From the NCBI RefSeq assembly GCF_921293095.1, contig NC_060256.1, positions 87,575,851 to 87,639,850 on the forward strand: a stretch of 64,000 bases of DNA, read 5' to 3'. The notes under the pieces are model-generated. The model was not told the DNA's origin. It searched no databases and saw only the letters and a program-made list of their open reading frames with translations. The translations under genes were made by a program, and so were the position numbers. Positions within the stretch are counted from its first letter, which is position 1. Each line of letters begins with the position of its first letter. Source of the stretch: Ischnura elegans (Eukaryota; Arthropoda; Insecta; Odonata; Coenagrionidae). This document shows positions 11,301 through 24,199 of the stretch, piece by piece.

Positions 11301-11951
11301 GATATAGGATCCCAGCTCAATTTCGTATTGGAGGCGGTTGGAATTGAATTTTGACAAACGTGCGGTCATGAATTTCTGAGAAAGGGACATCTCATCAAGA
11401 AGAAGTTACACCGAGGACGAGGAATACTGGGTTCAGCTGCCAAATGCTGAGTTTGCTTAGGATCGGACACGGGACCCCTTCTCTTGGATGGCGGGGGTAT
11501 TCACTCAATCCGGGGGAAAGAAAACCGTAAAATGGGATTGGTACGAAGAATTCCCGTGAAGTGGGATACGAAGGTAAAGTTCAGATGCGATGCGATGCTG
11601 TTTCGGCGTGTCCTGAGAGTAGGCTTCCAGGACGCAGATTCGATCTCCGGTCACTGCCTATGTTAATCATGACCGATTTTATTCGCAAGCGATGTCAATA
11701 GCGACCGATATAACTGTATTACCTGATAAGACCATTATTAATAGCGAACGATATAACTAAAAGTGTCAAATTTCTAGGGATCATCAGGCTGCTAAACAAT
11801 TAAAAAAATTGTTATCCTCTTGATCCTCTAATTACTTATATCATGTTCGCTGGATATCTTATTGTTTGATAAAAAAAAACATTTTAACCCATGCTTGTCA
11901 GTTTTTAGTGTAACTAATAAGTGGTGGAATATTGAATACTGACTTCAACAG

Positions 11952-12584
11952 CGAATGATCGACGAAGGATTTCGATTCCGAATGATCGCAGAACGACTAC
12001 TGCCGCGAATGTTCTAAGACCGACTTGGGTAACGAATGATGGACGTTCGACTTCGGTCGCGAATGATCAACCGCCGACTTTCTCAGTCGCGAACGTCCGA
12101 CGTACGACTTAGGTGATGACGAATGATCTACGACCGCCTTCAATCGCGAAAGATCGAAGGCCGACTTCGGTCGTGAATGTTCGACGAATGACTTAGGTCG
12201 TGAATGACCGTCGAAAGACTTAGGTCGTGAATGGTTTAAGAACGACAGCGGTTGCGAATGATCGAAGACCTGTTTAGGTCATGAATAATAGAAGAACGAC
12301 TGCTGTCGCGAATGATCGCAGACCGATCTAGGTCGTGAATGATCGACGAACGACTTTGATCGTGTATGCTCGACGACCGACTTCGATCGCGAATGATCGA
12401 AGACCGACATGGGTCGTGAATCATCTACGAACGATTTCGATCGCAATGTTCGACGAACGATATACGACCGCGAATGATGTACGACCGGCTTCGGTTGTGA
12501 ATGACTCGGTGGCGAATGACTTCGATCGCGAATGATCTAAGAACTAATGCGGTCGCGAATGATCGACAAACGACTTTGGTCGCA
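11952..12584 (+). repeat. 27-bp minisatellite, about 23 diverged units
   Basis: Units follow GAATGATCG-NN-GA-N-CGACTT-NGGTCG-(C/T), 27 bases long, with a few truncated or expanded units, e.g. near 12505. The clearest run is 12309-12505. Many units contain a small dyad (CGACCGA-CT-TCGGTCG) able to form a 7-bp stem. The 27-base period is a multiple of three, so both strands show nine-residue periodic open frames. These are a by-product and not genes. Confidence 0.9.
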
Positions 12585-12599
12585 AGCTTCAAAAAAACT

Positions 12600-13000
12600 G
12601 ACAATGAGACGTCTTCGGTGTGATCCTTTACATCAATCAATCGCACAGAAAGTCTCGCATGTCGGTCGTTCGCGACCGTGGCATCACTAGCTACGCATTG
12701 TCGGGGTTGGGTTCGGGGGTGAGTCGCCCAGGCGAAGCTCTCCACCCTCCCCTTTTGCTGAGCGAGCAAACATCAGGAGCGGTTAGGGATGCATGGGAAG
12801 GGGTGCAAGGGGTAGTTTGCAGCCTTTTTCACCCTAAGTTCTCCCCTTCTTTGGCTCCCTCGCCTCTTTCCATGGCTTCCTTCGCAGGGGAGGAAATGTT
12901 TAAGGATCGACTTAAGGATACATTAAAATACAACATGTTTTCACCCGCGGAGGAAGGAGGTAACAATTTTTTGCTACACATTCACAATATTCTTTGAGCC
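12600..13000. other. GC-richer spacer, no gene supported
   Basis: A 125-residue frame at 12620-12997 has no recognisable motif and starts inside the flank of the minisatellite. Confidence 0.4.
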
Positions 13001-13062
13001 ACCTGAAGGGTGTTTGGCAGGGGGTGAGATTTCACCAACATGCAGCATGCAAAGCGCTACTT
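13001..13062 (-). pseudogene. CR1-type LINE 3'-UTR fragment
   Basis: GTGTTTGGCAGGGGGTGAG followed by CACCAACATGCA matches the 3'-end signature at 10108. Only the terminal part is kept. Confidence 0.5.
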
Positions 13063-15289
13063 ATACTCTTTATGACTATTTGGAAATAATCCATTGCTCG
13101 ACCACGTGTAGACATGTGGGTAATTTTCGCTTAGAATTCAATCCTTCCATCAATGGTTAGTTTATTCTTTTTATTTTGTTGTAACAGATAAGTTGTTCCC
13201 AAAAGTTTGTTTGCTTTTTCGATTAAAATATTGGTATATACAAATAAATATTCTTACATAATTCGAGCAATACATGTAAAAACCTGTAAGTACCCTAAAA
13301 ACAGGCCTACGGCCTGGTAGGGCACCGAAGTACCAAATATGTTTATAAATGTATGAAACCAATTTTTTTAGAAGAATACATTATTATTATAATTATTCGT
13401 ATTATATCATAGGGTTGAAATAAATTCCGTTAGCAGTTGGAATTTAATTATCAGGGGCCAAAGCGTTGACATTCGTTTTGCACGCTACATCCGAAACCTT
13501 GCCGTAAAAATCAAACCCTTCAACTGACGAAAATAATTGCTAAAGATGTAGAGATATTTTACATCTCATGAATTTTGAATAGATTTTACATATATCTTTC
13601 AAAGAAATCACTAGTACCACCAAACAAAATAACCTAATCTAGCCATTGGAGAGCATCATATGTATCCCCAAAGAAAGTGCATTAGAAATTGTCCTGAAAA
13701 TAATCATGACAAACATGCTACATATAATTAACTTTCTTGGGTGATATTGATGATGATTATATATTTAGAATTTATACGTTATAATTACATATTATGCATA
13801 AATATATTACAAAACGCCACTTATGTATTTGAAATATTATTTGCTTCCATATGTAGGGTTTTATATAGGTACCCAGATTTACAATGGTATCATGCATCAA
13901 TTTGACAACTTATACTGCAAAATGAAATGTGAATGGAAGTCTGCATAGACACGTAAAAAAATACATTACTATGATCATTAATGCGATTTCCAAACTAAGA
14001 ACCGTATGGGAACCGTGAAAAATGTCTTCAAAATCTGTGAAATTTTTCATCATAAAAAATAGTTGGAAAGAACTAAAGTGATGCCTAAATAACAGTTTCT
14101 TGATGAAAAGTAACTGGAGTGAGTAAAATTGACCGCACCTTGCCAGTGGGGACAAACGCGTGATCCTCATTCAAGCGTGCACACACAAAATAAAGAAATA
14201 ATCTGAGAAAAAAATATATACAGACATTTCTCGAGGCATATTTACTTTTTCACACATTAGGATAAGGAAGGGTATTGATAGGGGTCAGGAATGGAGGTTT
14301 CTAATGATGAGGTTGACACAGCATGACGTGTCAACCCTTTGAGATTATTTTCATACCCTCGGGAACCCTCATTCATGCCTGCAAACAGTTTTCTCCTTCC
14401 CTTTACAAAAGCTCAACCACTACACAATCCTCTTTCCCGGCCACTTACACCCAATGCATGTAAGGCAAACTCAGGACCCTCCCTCCTGTTTTCAGTGGAC
14501 TTTTCAATTTGAAGCAACCGCAAGGATGTTTACCTGAGTTTTTTTTTATCCTTGCAACACAAACGTGATGACGATAAATCCATTTTCACGCGAGATTTTG
14601 CGATGTTTCGTCTTCGATCATGTAAACAGTTAGTGCGTTGCTAAGGAAAAAATATTGGTCCCAGTGGTCCACAATGGTTATTGGAGAGGCGATTGGGTAT
14701 TCCTCCAATTGCCTATAGGTGATGCCTGAATTTCAATCCATCCGCCATATTGTCCGACTTCCGATGTAGACGAATTACACACAATCTTAACACCAATAAA
14801 AACTAAAAATTTCCTTTACAAAACTACGGTGGCCTCGGATTTCAATAGCTTGGACTATACCTACCTTTTCTCCTTTTACTAAAATCTGTTCATACGCCCG
14901 CAATCTAAGAGCAGCGTGTAAAAAATACTACTGTGAGATTCATTATCCCGGGGTTTGAAAAAAATCAAGAAATTATCTGAATTTTCAAATATTATTTTCG
15001 CCTCTGATATATATTCATATGAGAACCTACTCAGCTATCAATTTGAATATTCAAGAATTCAATCATTCTGGCTTGAAATTACTTTGGCACCAGGCAAATA
15101 GTTTGGAGGAATATTTGGGGGGCCTTCTCTATCCAAATTTTTTCCAGGGGCACATATCCTCTGATTTTCTCTTCACTTATAGAAGTGTGGTCTTAGATCA
15201 GGGCCTCTGATACGAAATATTTTGGTATCAACGTAACATTGAGCAACACCGCCAGTTCCCTAAAGTTTAAATTGTTGCGCACCAAATGA
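13063..15289. other. AT-rich intergenic, no gene recognised
   Basis: No frame above 90 residues and no shared repeat was recognised. Confidence 0.5.
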
Positions 15290-15383
15290 TGCAGGAAAAA
15301 TCATTGGGCTTAACCGGAATTCGAACCCAGATCATCCAATTGCCGGTCAGGTATACTGCCAATTAACCACCTAGCCATCTTCT
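15290..15383 (-). mobile_element. tRNA-derived SINE head
   Basis: The minus strand reads GATGGCTAGGTGGTTAATTG (A-box region), then CTGGGTTCGAATTCCGG, a perfect GGTTCRANNCC B-box at normal spacing. Confidence 0.6.
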
Positions 15384-15399
15384 TTGAAGAAACATTTCA

Positions 15400-15560
15400 G
15401 ACTGAGATTACCAAAGAGGGTGTTGATATATCAAGCCTGACACATGAGGTCATTCGGGTTCGAATCACGGCTGAGCCAAATGATTTTTTCACGGCGAATT
15501 TCATCCTTGGCGCACTTACATTTGCACCGTGCGCGTGACTGCGTACAAAGTCATTTGTTT
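15400..15560 (+). mobile_element. Possible second tRNA-like SINE in opposite orientation
   Basis: ATTCGGGTTCGAATCACGG is a good B-box on the plus strand, about 130 bases from the minus-strand B-box of the neighbour. The A-box is not clear. Confidence 0.4.
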
Positions 15561-15639
15561 CACGCAGTGCGCTTGAAAATGTTTACGGAAAATCGGAAGA
15601 AAACGCCTTACGGAAACCGAGCGAAAATACCTTAGGCAT

Positions 15640-17620
15640 TTCCTACAAAAAAAAACAAACACGACCATAAATTTTAGCATTGCGTAAACGAAACTTTTTT
15701 GCCTATTTAATAAAATTTATCATTTTCCGATGCTTGGAAATTGAAAAATAAAAATTATATCTAGAGTAGGCAACCCGATTACCACCGAAGCACATCTTCG
15801 AAGCAAATTTGTAGCCACGTGCAAAAAAGATAATTATTAGAATAAGTAACCTGCTTACTACTCAAGCACACCCCCTGAGGCAATTTTCGGTCAAAGTGTT
15901 TTTTTAGCACACGCATCTATTACCTGGTAAATAAATTCATTGGACTACAAAATTAGCAAAATACGAATGAATAATTGAAAACGAGTACCATACAGCCTAA
16001 AGACTACCCTCTATCATTGACCACGGATCACGCGGTCAGAGGGTGGATGTAAAGGTTGCCTTTAGGGCAAGAATATGCGGAGCTGGGAGGGGAGGGGGGA
16101 TGAAGCGTTGCGCACCGCACTCCTTCAACTGTTTGCTCTCGCCTCTCGCCCGTGTTTTGTTCTCCCCGCGATTAGGCGATCCTCTATTTTCCTGCTACCC
16201 TCCTACGAAACTCTTTTGCTTTTTTTTAAATTCATTCCATAGAATCCTGACACACATCATCTACCTTGATAAAAAAAAGAGGAGAAAAAATTGAAACGCG
16301 AATTGTATATTTTTTTTCCCCCAAGATATTTTTGTTTTCGAGTGTTTTGCGGAGGGAATTGACTGATTGGATCCATGTTTGGTTTCGCGGCGGCAGTTTG
16401 CACGACGCGAGGTTCAACAACGAGGATTTCACTCCCGGCATGCAACAGTGCCCTTTTCCACTTCCCGATAGCTAGCCACACACAACAAAAGCGACCTCAG
16501 TCTTTGGTCAAAGCGTTCATTCTCGTCACCTTCCATCCGTTCACCCTTTTCATCCACCTCTACTTGGCTTTCCTTTCGCCCCCACCACTACGTTCGGATA
16601 TGATCGATGTCAGGTTAACGCCGGGAGGAGTAAAGGAATAAACAGCAATAAATTAACCGAATGGAAGTACTTGTTATAAGAGAATCCTAAAAGAAAAAAA
16701 GAAGATATCACCTCCGGAATTTTAAAGCAAATCATTCCGAGAGGTGAAATTAAGAGGCACGATCATATAATCACATACAGATCTTTACATCGCTCAGCGA
16801 AACAATAAGAGAAATATGGATATGTCCCTCTTGTCTTCGATTGTTGACGAACGAGGGATACACAATGCTGTAAGTATGACTCAACGAAGTCTATTACACT
16901 GTTAATTAAAAACTTTTCCCTTAAAAACTTTTCCATTAGCTACCATATTATTTGTTATAAAAAACGAAGAAAAATGGTTATTTTAATGTTTTTAAAAGTT
17001 TTTTTTCTTCAATTTTCACTCCCTAAATCTTTTCAACCCCAGTAAAGTTTGCCTCTCTCTTGACTCTGATAGCCTTAAAACGTCAGTTTTTTCAATCAGA
17101 AGCAGATAACATTAGTAAAGGTCCCTTGAAAAGCGATAAGTTTAGATAAGGGGTTGTTTTCCCCAATTTAGGGGTTGCTCGTAAAAATGGGGGGTGATAG
17201 AAAAAAAAACGGAGGTCATTTTCGGATTCAGCGACCCAAAATTAGCCAGAAACACCCTAAATTGTAGCCAGGCATTTTTTGAAATATTTTTTTGCTGAAC
17301 AGTTTTATTTAAGTATTTTACCTATTAAGATAGGTTACCATGGAGTGCTCACGAGGTATTCTTGCAGTCTGCCCTCCCCCCCTTCATGAACTTCCCTCTT
17401 TAATTCACCATAATGGCTTTTCCCTTTCATTCTATCTAAAAAATCCTATTCTCATCCTTCTTCTCCCTCGCTTACCCAAAATGTTACCCTCTAACACTGT
17501 TTTCAACATCCCCTCTCCGCTCAGCACTCCCTCCGTTTATACCTTCTCTATCCCTAGTAACACCAAAAGGATCTGTATATTTTTAAGATTTCGAAATACA
17601 TCGGTACACAGATTTGCAAT
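15640..17620. other. Intergenic; GC-richer patch at 16020-16640
   Basis: The patch opens overlapping frames on both strands (for example 16043-16294 and 16375-16641) without any domain. The rest is AT-rich. Confidence 0.45.
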
Positions 17621-17761
17621 TCTGTATATTATACATATTTTATACATGTCTGATGATCCATAGTCCTTGATGTATACCAGAATCTTTAAAATATACAAAT
17701 AATATCCTTACGGCGTAACCGGGTATCATCAGACATGTATAAGATATGTATAATATACAGA
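17621..17761. repeat. Inverted repeat, 37-bp arms
   Basis: Arms 17621-17657 and 17725-17761 are complementary with one mismatch around a 67-base loop. The arm contains TATACATGTCTGATGAT. No coding content. Confidence 0.8.
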
Positions 17762-20254
17762 TTTACGAAGAGTTATACATATTTAATCTGTATAAAATCC
17801 ATATTATGGCAGCAGATATAATATGCATAACATCTAGATATTATCTGCGTGGTAGAGGACATTTGCATGTATTTTATATAGAAATATTATGTATTCAGTG
17901 TATACTATGATACGTATTAAATCTAGGTATAATCCTTTTGTTGCTCCTAGGGATCGTCGTTGCTCCTCATCCCCTCCGTCCACTTCAACTTCTCCACTCT
18001 TCTCCTCACCCACATCTCGAACGCCTTCCCTCTCCTCTCGTCCTCCTTCCTGAGTGTTCATGTTTCCACACCGTAAAGCGCTACATTCCACATCAGACTC
18101 TTCACTAGCCTTTACTTTAGACTCTTACATGACGATCCTCTCATAAGCTCTCCCCCGTTCATGAACGCTACCTTTGCTAACACAATTCTCTTCCTGATTT
18201 CATTGCTGCTGTATCCTTTTTTCCCTAAGTTTTAGAAAAATATTTCAATTTAGTGTAACCTATTTCTAAAATCCATTTTAAAAATATTTCTTAATAAATT
18301 ATTACTGGAACGCATAACTCTACATGACATCTGGGAGTTCCGTTTAGTGAAAATGCATCGATTTACTTCTCAAATCCCAATTATATCCAATATTTTCGTC
18401 ATTCCGAGATTTGTTGTACCATAATTCACGCTTTGAGTTAACAAAACACGCATGAAAAGCGCATGACAGAAACGACTGCATGTTCCGAGGTTTCAAGATA
18501 ATTTTCCCGTTGATTCAAAATTGACGTAAGGGGACTGGAATTTCACGCTAAGACCTCCTCACTGATAGCGCTGCATAAAAGAAGTAACTAGGTAAGCAGT
18601 CACGCGCATGGGTGCAAAGGTATGTTCACCTAGGATAAAATTCGCTATAAAAATTATTTCCTTAAGCCGAGATTCGATATCTAAAAGCTACGATTTTCGA
18701 GCGACCGCTATCACAACAGTTATATTTCCCGTTAAGGCATCACATCTTTTTCTACCACTTTCATCTCTTTCACTTTTTAAAAATATCTCAAATGATATGA
18801 TTATTTGATACCCGATCATAGATGAAAAAATTATTTCACCTCAACGCTTAGTTTAATAACATAACACGTCTAATTAGACATAATTTATAGTGTCACCTAA
18901 ATTTGATGTGTAACGGCATAGTGTATTGTACTATCTTGTCAAATTAAAATCTGAAATAATTTCAAAATGAACCTTTTACTAATCAAAGGAAATTTCCTAA
19001 ACAGGAAAAATTGTTCTCGATTTATCAAGTAGTAAAATGATACGAACAATTTAACATTCACTTTTAAAAACTTTCAATCCATAAGCTACATATCAGTTAG
19101 GGCCATTCAAACTTAACTTAAAACAATCTGAGATGCATAAGCATTTGATTATGAACCAATACGGTATAGAAACGAACGGAAAATGAAGAATATTTATCCA
19201 AAATATTACATGATGTAACTATTTTCGATGAGTGAATAATTCGGAAGGGAAGCTAAAAAAATATACTTCACACGCGCATTACGTTTCGGAGTAAACCTTC
19301 CCTTTGCCAAAATCTTCATGAATGGGAACCAGAGATATATTTGACGAGAGTATAGACTTTGTCTGGTTGACCTTAGGAAAGCGTTCTCCCATAAAAGAAA
19401 GACAGACAACCACAATGGGTGACTTTGAGAGCAAATATTTTGAGTGGTGGAAATGATAATAGAACCAGCATCCTGTGGAGCTCTAAAATATTGAGGGAAC
19501 TTGCTTGGAAGATAAAGGTGGACCTTGTCCCTGGCCTTATGTGAAGCAAGCGGTTCCTTTATCTCATTTCGTAACTTTCCGACTCTCAAACCAGCAGTCA
19601 CGTACTTTAGAATAATCGAGGATCCAGCCACAAAATATGAGCTGCACTCCTCCGCGCATTTAAATATAGTAAAATTCGCTTATAACGAAGAAGCATATAA
19701 CGAAGGCTCACTTATAACGAGGTGAGTTCCCGGTCTCTTAGACCAGTGGTGGGACGTAAAATAGATTCAACAATATTAACGTTTATAGTCTGAGGTTTCA
19801 GGCGAGATGGAGTGGAAACGTGACATAATGAAAATGAAAAAACATAATGAAATGAAACAAATGAAAATGACATAATGAAATTGCTCCTGCTTTTTCATTT
19901 TCATAATATTAACGTTTTCAAATAAAGGTACATATATTGTATGTAATTCTTATGCGTTATGAGAGAAAGTGTGTTATGAAAGTGTGTGTTAAGAAAAGTT
20001 ATCCATGTGTAAATTACTGTAAATTCACAATCGAATGCAATTGTCAAGAAAAAAAATCACTCAATTAAACGAAATAAATGTATTTTTTATGTATGTTAGC
20101 ACCAGTCATGTTCTAAATAGTGTATGATGGTAGCCCCAAAACTTTTCCACAAAGGGTCCTATATATTCCACAATTATTACAGGGTTATTTTTATCGATGT
20201 AATGTATTTGAATATGAGTGGAATAAAATTATATAATTATTATATTATATATAC
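17762..20254. other. AT-rich intergenic, no gene recognised
   Basis: The 141-residue minus frame at 19206-19631 has no recognisable motif. An AAATGAAAATG-type low-complexity tract lies at 19820-19910. Confidence 0.5.
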
Positions 20255-20549
20255 GCCGCATGGGTTTTGGGGGATAAACCCCCCCCCCCCAGAGCTCAGA
20301 GAAATTTTTTAGTTTAATCCATTTTACTTAATTGCATTAATATTACTTATAGAATAGTGTAGGGATTAATATAATATCCCTCAGAAGGGCGTAAAACTCA
20401 CCAATTTGAACCATTTATCTTATATTTTTTCCTGGCGGAGGGCCCCCGCACCTCCCGCTTACCCTGGCGGGTATGCCGTACCCCCAGACCCCCGAGTACG
20501 AGTTGAGCCTGAAACCCCCCTTTACCATTAATTCCTAGCTGCGCCTCTG
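20255..20549 (-). mobile_element. hAT-like short element, copy 1
   Basis: Read on the minus strand it begins CAGAGGCGCAGCTAGGAATT, a typical hAT MITE terminus. It aligns through its full ~290 bases with 29646-29925. No target duplication was found at this copy. Confidence 0.6.
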
Positions 20550-20750
20550 CCTTAGACTTTCCTTCGATCGCCAATGTTTATATTCCCCCATGTAACAAGT
20601 ACTGATCATTCGAAATCCCCGTTTTTACGAACAATTCTTTGGTACCTTGGGAAATTGTTTCCTCTTTTATAAAGAAATTACGGCCATATTGGCAAATAAA
20701 CCGTTCCTTATCTTTTTACTATTACTTGTTCTCACGTGGTAAGGCCATCA

Positions 20751-21529
20751 CCAAATAGCTCTACTGTTGATATTAAATATTTATTATTATACGATGACTC
20801 ATGGATGTCTCTTTTTGGTATACCCCAGAGATATCGTGCTCATATTTTTTAAGCTCTATCATTATATTTATTCCTCTTACTATAAGTTCATAAGAGAATT
20901 CATCCAAATACGAAGTTGCAATTATGATGTGCCTGCATTAAAAACTCTAAGTTAGTTAAATTGCATTAAATCTCTTAAAATTTCATGAATTTTACTAAGT
21001 TAGCTGTGATATGTAGATTTAGTACCCTCATGTGATTCTTTCCATGAAACCCCGAAGATGGAATTCACTTAATTCCAAAACGTTAGCATAATATGATTTT
21101 TAATCTCCCAATCTGACCACTTACACTCGACATTTTAATTGCTATATAACTAATGAGGTCCAGAAGGAAGATACTGGATTTTCAAAACAACATGGACAGC
21201 ATTCTTAATCGCAGTGGCGTAACCAGGAATAAGTGCTTTGGGGGGGGGGGGTGAGGTGGCGTGGGGAAAAGACCATTCCCCCAGGCAACGGTGATCCGGG
21301 AAAAAATATGAAATGCCCGGAAATACATTTTACATAATTTGGGCACTAAAAATTTAACTTTTAGCAGATGCTGTTATTATACGTCGAAACTAGACAATAG
21401 TTTTAAATATGTTTTTATTCCTCTGAGGCTTTTGAGGGGGGATTTTTATTATTATGGGGTATACCAAAAAGAGACATCCATGGGTCATCATATAATAAAT
21501 ATTTAATATCAACAGTAGAGCTATTTTGG
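20751..21529. repeat. Long inverted repeat, ~75-bp arms 630 bases apart
   Basis: Arms 20751-20827 and 21455-21529 are close reverse complements (TAGCTCTACTGTTGATATT inward to TTGGTATACCCCA). The interior is non-coding and holds a hAT-like terminus at 21223 (CAGTGGCGTAACCAGG) followed by a G-run. It could be a foldback or TIR element; no target duplication is clear. Confidence 0.7.
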
Positions 21530-21539
21530 ATCCATCCTC

Positions 21540-21726
21540 GCCGGCCTCGGTGGCGGCGGGGTAACGTCCTAACGTCCCAAACACGAGGTTGCGGGTTCCA
21601 GTCCCGCCTGGGTAGGTTTCCAGGGCATGGTTGTTCGTGTACGTTTAATTGTTAAATTTGTTGGATACCCCGATGTAAAATGGCCAATAAGAGATATATT
21701 CGGTGGTTTGAAAAAAAATAAATAAA
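21540..21726 (+). mobile_element. tRNA-derived SINE, full head and A-rich tail
   Basis: It starts GCCGGCCTCGGTGGCGG, has the B-box GCGGGTTCCAGTCCCGCC, a non-tRNA body (TAGGTTTCCAGGGCATGG) and a tail of A and AAT units near 21711-21726. The same head occurs at 23423 and, decayed, at 9951. Confidence 0.75.
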
Positions 21727-22672
21727 TCTCCCCCCATACTTAGTTTCCCCACTGCTTAAACGGGTCTTTTTTTCTTGCTATTATAGGGTGGCGAGAGACA
21801 CGTTTTAAGAATGCCAAACTTTACTTAGGGGAGGGGAGATAGAGAGAGACACGAATTTTAAATTCCCTGCCTCTCTCCTTCCGACACCAGTTTACGACGA
21901 TTTGATCGCCGACCATTACACTGCAATCGACTTGACCGCATATCGTCTCTGCAAGACTGCAAATATTTGCCCGGGACAACACTCTATAGACGGAGGCAAG
22001 GTGGTAAGGGCTGGAGTATGTATGCAGATATCTTTCAGGGCCTCTCTTGTCGTGTGCCTACTTAACGCCGCCGCCCCTGGCGCGCGGATCGCCGCCGGCC
22101 CTGAGGACCCGGAAGTAAGCAAGGGGGGGGGGGGGGGCAGAAGACAACACTCCCCCCCAGACGGAAGCAAAGGTGGGGATCCAGTTGGTATGGAAACATT
22201 TACGTGTTTGTCAACAAACGGAAGAGGCATAGAGGAAGGGATACTTATGCCTAAACAGGATATTGGCAGGCATAAGCATGACAACTGGAATCGAACCAAA
22301 GTCTGCAAGAACGTATGAAATCGTTTTTGGTCTGGCATAGTGGGAATGCGATACATCCATGATTAATTATACAAAACAAATGATAATTTCCACAATTATA
22401 TAACTCCACTACCATATCCGTTCATTAAATCTTAAAAATTTTCACACATTGCCACTCCCCGAAGCCTGTTATATTTTTTTCTGATCACTTTTTTCAATTA
22501 TCCAAGCTTCTGAACCATTTATTGCCAATGTCCACACGAATTTTTTCAAGCCCATATAAAAACCTGAATTTTTTAATGCTGTAATAATGTCTTTACTAAC
22601 ACAAAAATACAAAAAAATAAAGGGAATCTGTAGTTCCTCGCTGAGCTATTCCTAAAATTATATGGCAACAAA
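21727..22672. other. Intergenic with G-run/C-run patch
   Basis: A run of G near 22121-22137 is followed by a C-run at ~22152, so a local hairpin is possible. A minus-strand B-box-like GGTTCGATTCC lies near 22290. Overlapping frames at 21902-22356 on both strands have no domain. Confidence 0.4.
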
Positions 22673-23172
22673 NNNNNNNNNNNNNNNNNNNNNNNNNNNN
22701 NNNNNNNNNNNNNNNNNNNNNNNNNNNNNNNNNNNNNNNNNNNNNNNNNNNNNNNNNNNNNNNNNNNNNNNNNNNNNNNNNNNNNNNNNNNNNNNNNNNN
22801 NNNNNNNNNNNNNNNNNNNNNNNNNNNNNNNNNNNNNNNNNNNNNNNNNNNNNNNNNNNNNNNNNNNNNNNNNNNNNNNNNNNNNNNNNNNNNNNNNNNN
22901 NNNNNNNNNNNNNNNNNNNNNNNNNNNNNNNNNNNNNNNNNNNNNNNNNNNNNNNNNNNNNNNNNNNNNNNNNNNNNNNNNNNNNNNNNNNNNNNNNNNN
23001 NNNNNNNNNNNNNNNNNNNNNNNNNNNNNNNNNNNNNNNNNNNNNNNNNNNNNNNNNNNNNNNNNNNNNNNNNNNNNNNNNNNNNNNNNNNNNNNNNNNN
23101 NNNNNNNNNNNNNNNNNNNNNNNNNNNNNNNNNNNNNNNNNNNNNNNNNNNNNNNNNNNNNNNNNNNNNNNN
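22673..23172. other. Assembly gap (500 N)
   Basis: Exactly 500 undefined bases, a conventional placeholder length, so the true gap size is unknown. Confidence 0.99.
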
Positions 23173-23422
23173 AGAAACATCATTAGATTTAATTTTCGAT
23201 GTTTTCAGCCAAGGATGCCATCTTCAATTCTCTATCTAAGTAAATAAACCTAATACGCAATTCTGGATTGATAGGTGTAAACAGACTCTTGTTGTCCCCG
23301 AAAGTGCAGGGGCACCGAATTCTATATAGCTATTATTTTAGCTGATTAAATTAATTATTTCTGTTAAAATTAGCGCCTGAAAGGGATCTCGGGTCAAGGC
23401 CCAGCGCTGGTAATTATTTTCT
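23173..23422. other. Intergenic, nothing recognised
   Basis: AT-rich spacer between the gap and the next SINE. Confidence 0.5.
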
Positions 23423-23610
23423 GCCGGTCTCTGTAGCGGCTGGGTACAGTTCGCCTGCCAAATCGTATGGCGCGGGTTCGAGTCCCGCCTGGGAAAGTTT
23501 CCTCGATTCAGGGCATTGGCGTTAATGACGGTCCATTGTGATTAACTGATAAAATCCCCAATTGCAAAGGCCTTGAATGAGTGTTTTACGGGATGGAGGA
23601 AAAGAAATAA
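23423..23610 (+). mobile_element. tRNA-derived SINE (same family as 21540)
   Basis: It starts GCCGGTCTCTGTAGCGG, has the perfect B-box GCGGGTTCGAGTCCCGCC, then TTTCCTCGATTCAGGGCATT, and ends in an A-rich tail near 23610. Confidence 0.75.
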
Positions 23611-23679
23611 GTTAATGAAAACATATTGTATGTAATACCAATGACTTAATATAAGATAAAAAAAAAACTATTGCATAGG

Positions 23680-24125
23680 AAATTGATGACTTTCTTTACG
23701 CGTTTTTTCGGTGAATTAAAAGGAAGCAAGTTCCAATATCAGATAGCAATGGTGAAAACCACAGAGGCAGCACAAGGATCGTGGATTGCGAGTGAAGAAT
23801 ATATGTTTCAAGGAAAGACCAAAGCGGTGGGTTATATGCTCTGTCACCCCCTGCCGCCCGCTCCACTTTCAAGTTAGTGGGATGAGTAGGGGAGGAAAGC
23901 CTTCCTACTATCGCCTATCTTACTTCGACTCACAGTCATTTTTTCATTGGTCGAAAACATCTCGTTTCCAAAATTTACACAGTAATTTTTTGTAAAAAAT
24001 ACACTACGATTTTAGCCTTCTTTCGACCATTAAATCATTTAAATATGTGCGAATTCTCTTAGAAATGGCAAACATGGAGAAGGACAGGCCCCTTGACTGT
24101 GCCTTGAGGCACCCATGTGCTTTAT
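23680..24125 (-). mobile_element. Dispersed repeat with CR1/Jockey-like RT fragment, copy 1
   Basis: It aligns with 28936-29248 over about 300 bases, with its 5' part echoed at 24200-24400. On the minus strand of the better copy, the end reads VPQGTVLGPVLFMFAI, the conserved RT block of CR1/Jockey LINEs. Here the block is frame-damaged. Confidence 0.65.
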
Positions 24126-24199
24126 TTCGTCGCGTAAAGTACAGTCATGAAATTACTCCGTACATATTATAACTAATTGATATAATAATTATTACTGTG

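Noticed and set aside
12236..12424. Periodic RS-rich peptide on the minus strand, or a CRISPR-like array
   Set aside because: It is a product of the 27-bp minisatellite. Units are contiguous, without unique spacers.
19206..19631. A 141-residue minus-strand protein
   Set aside because: No recognisable domain, no repeat support and no splice context.
22596..23186. Long open frames on both strands across the gap
   Set aside because: They consist of undefined N bases and are artefacts.
7325..23610. True tRNA genes at the B-box matches
   Set aside because: None folds into a cloverleaf with an anticodon arm. Bodies and tails point to SINEs.
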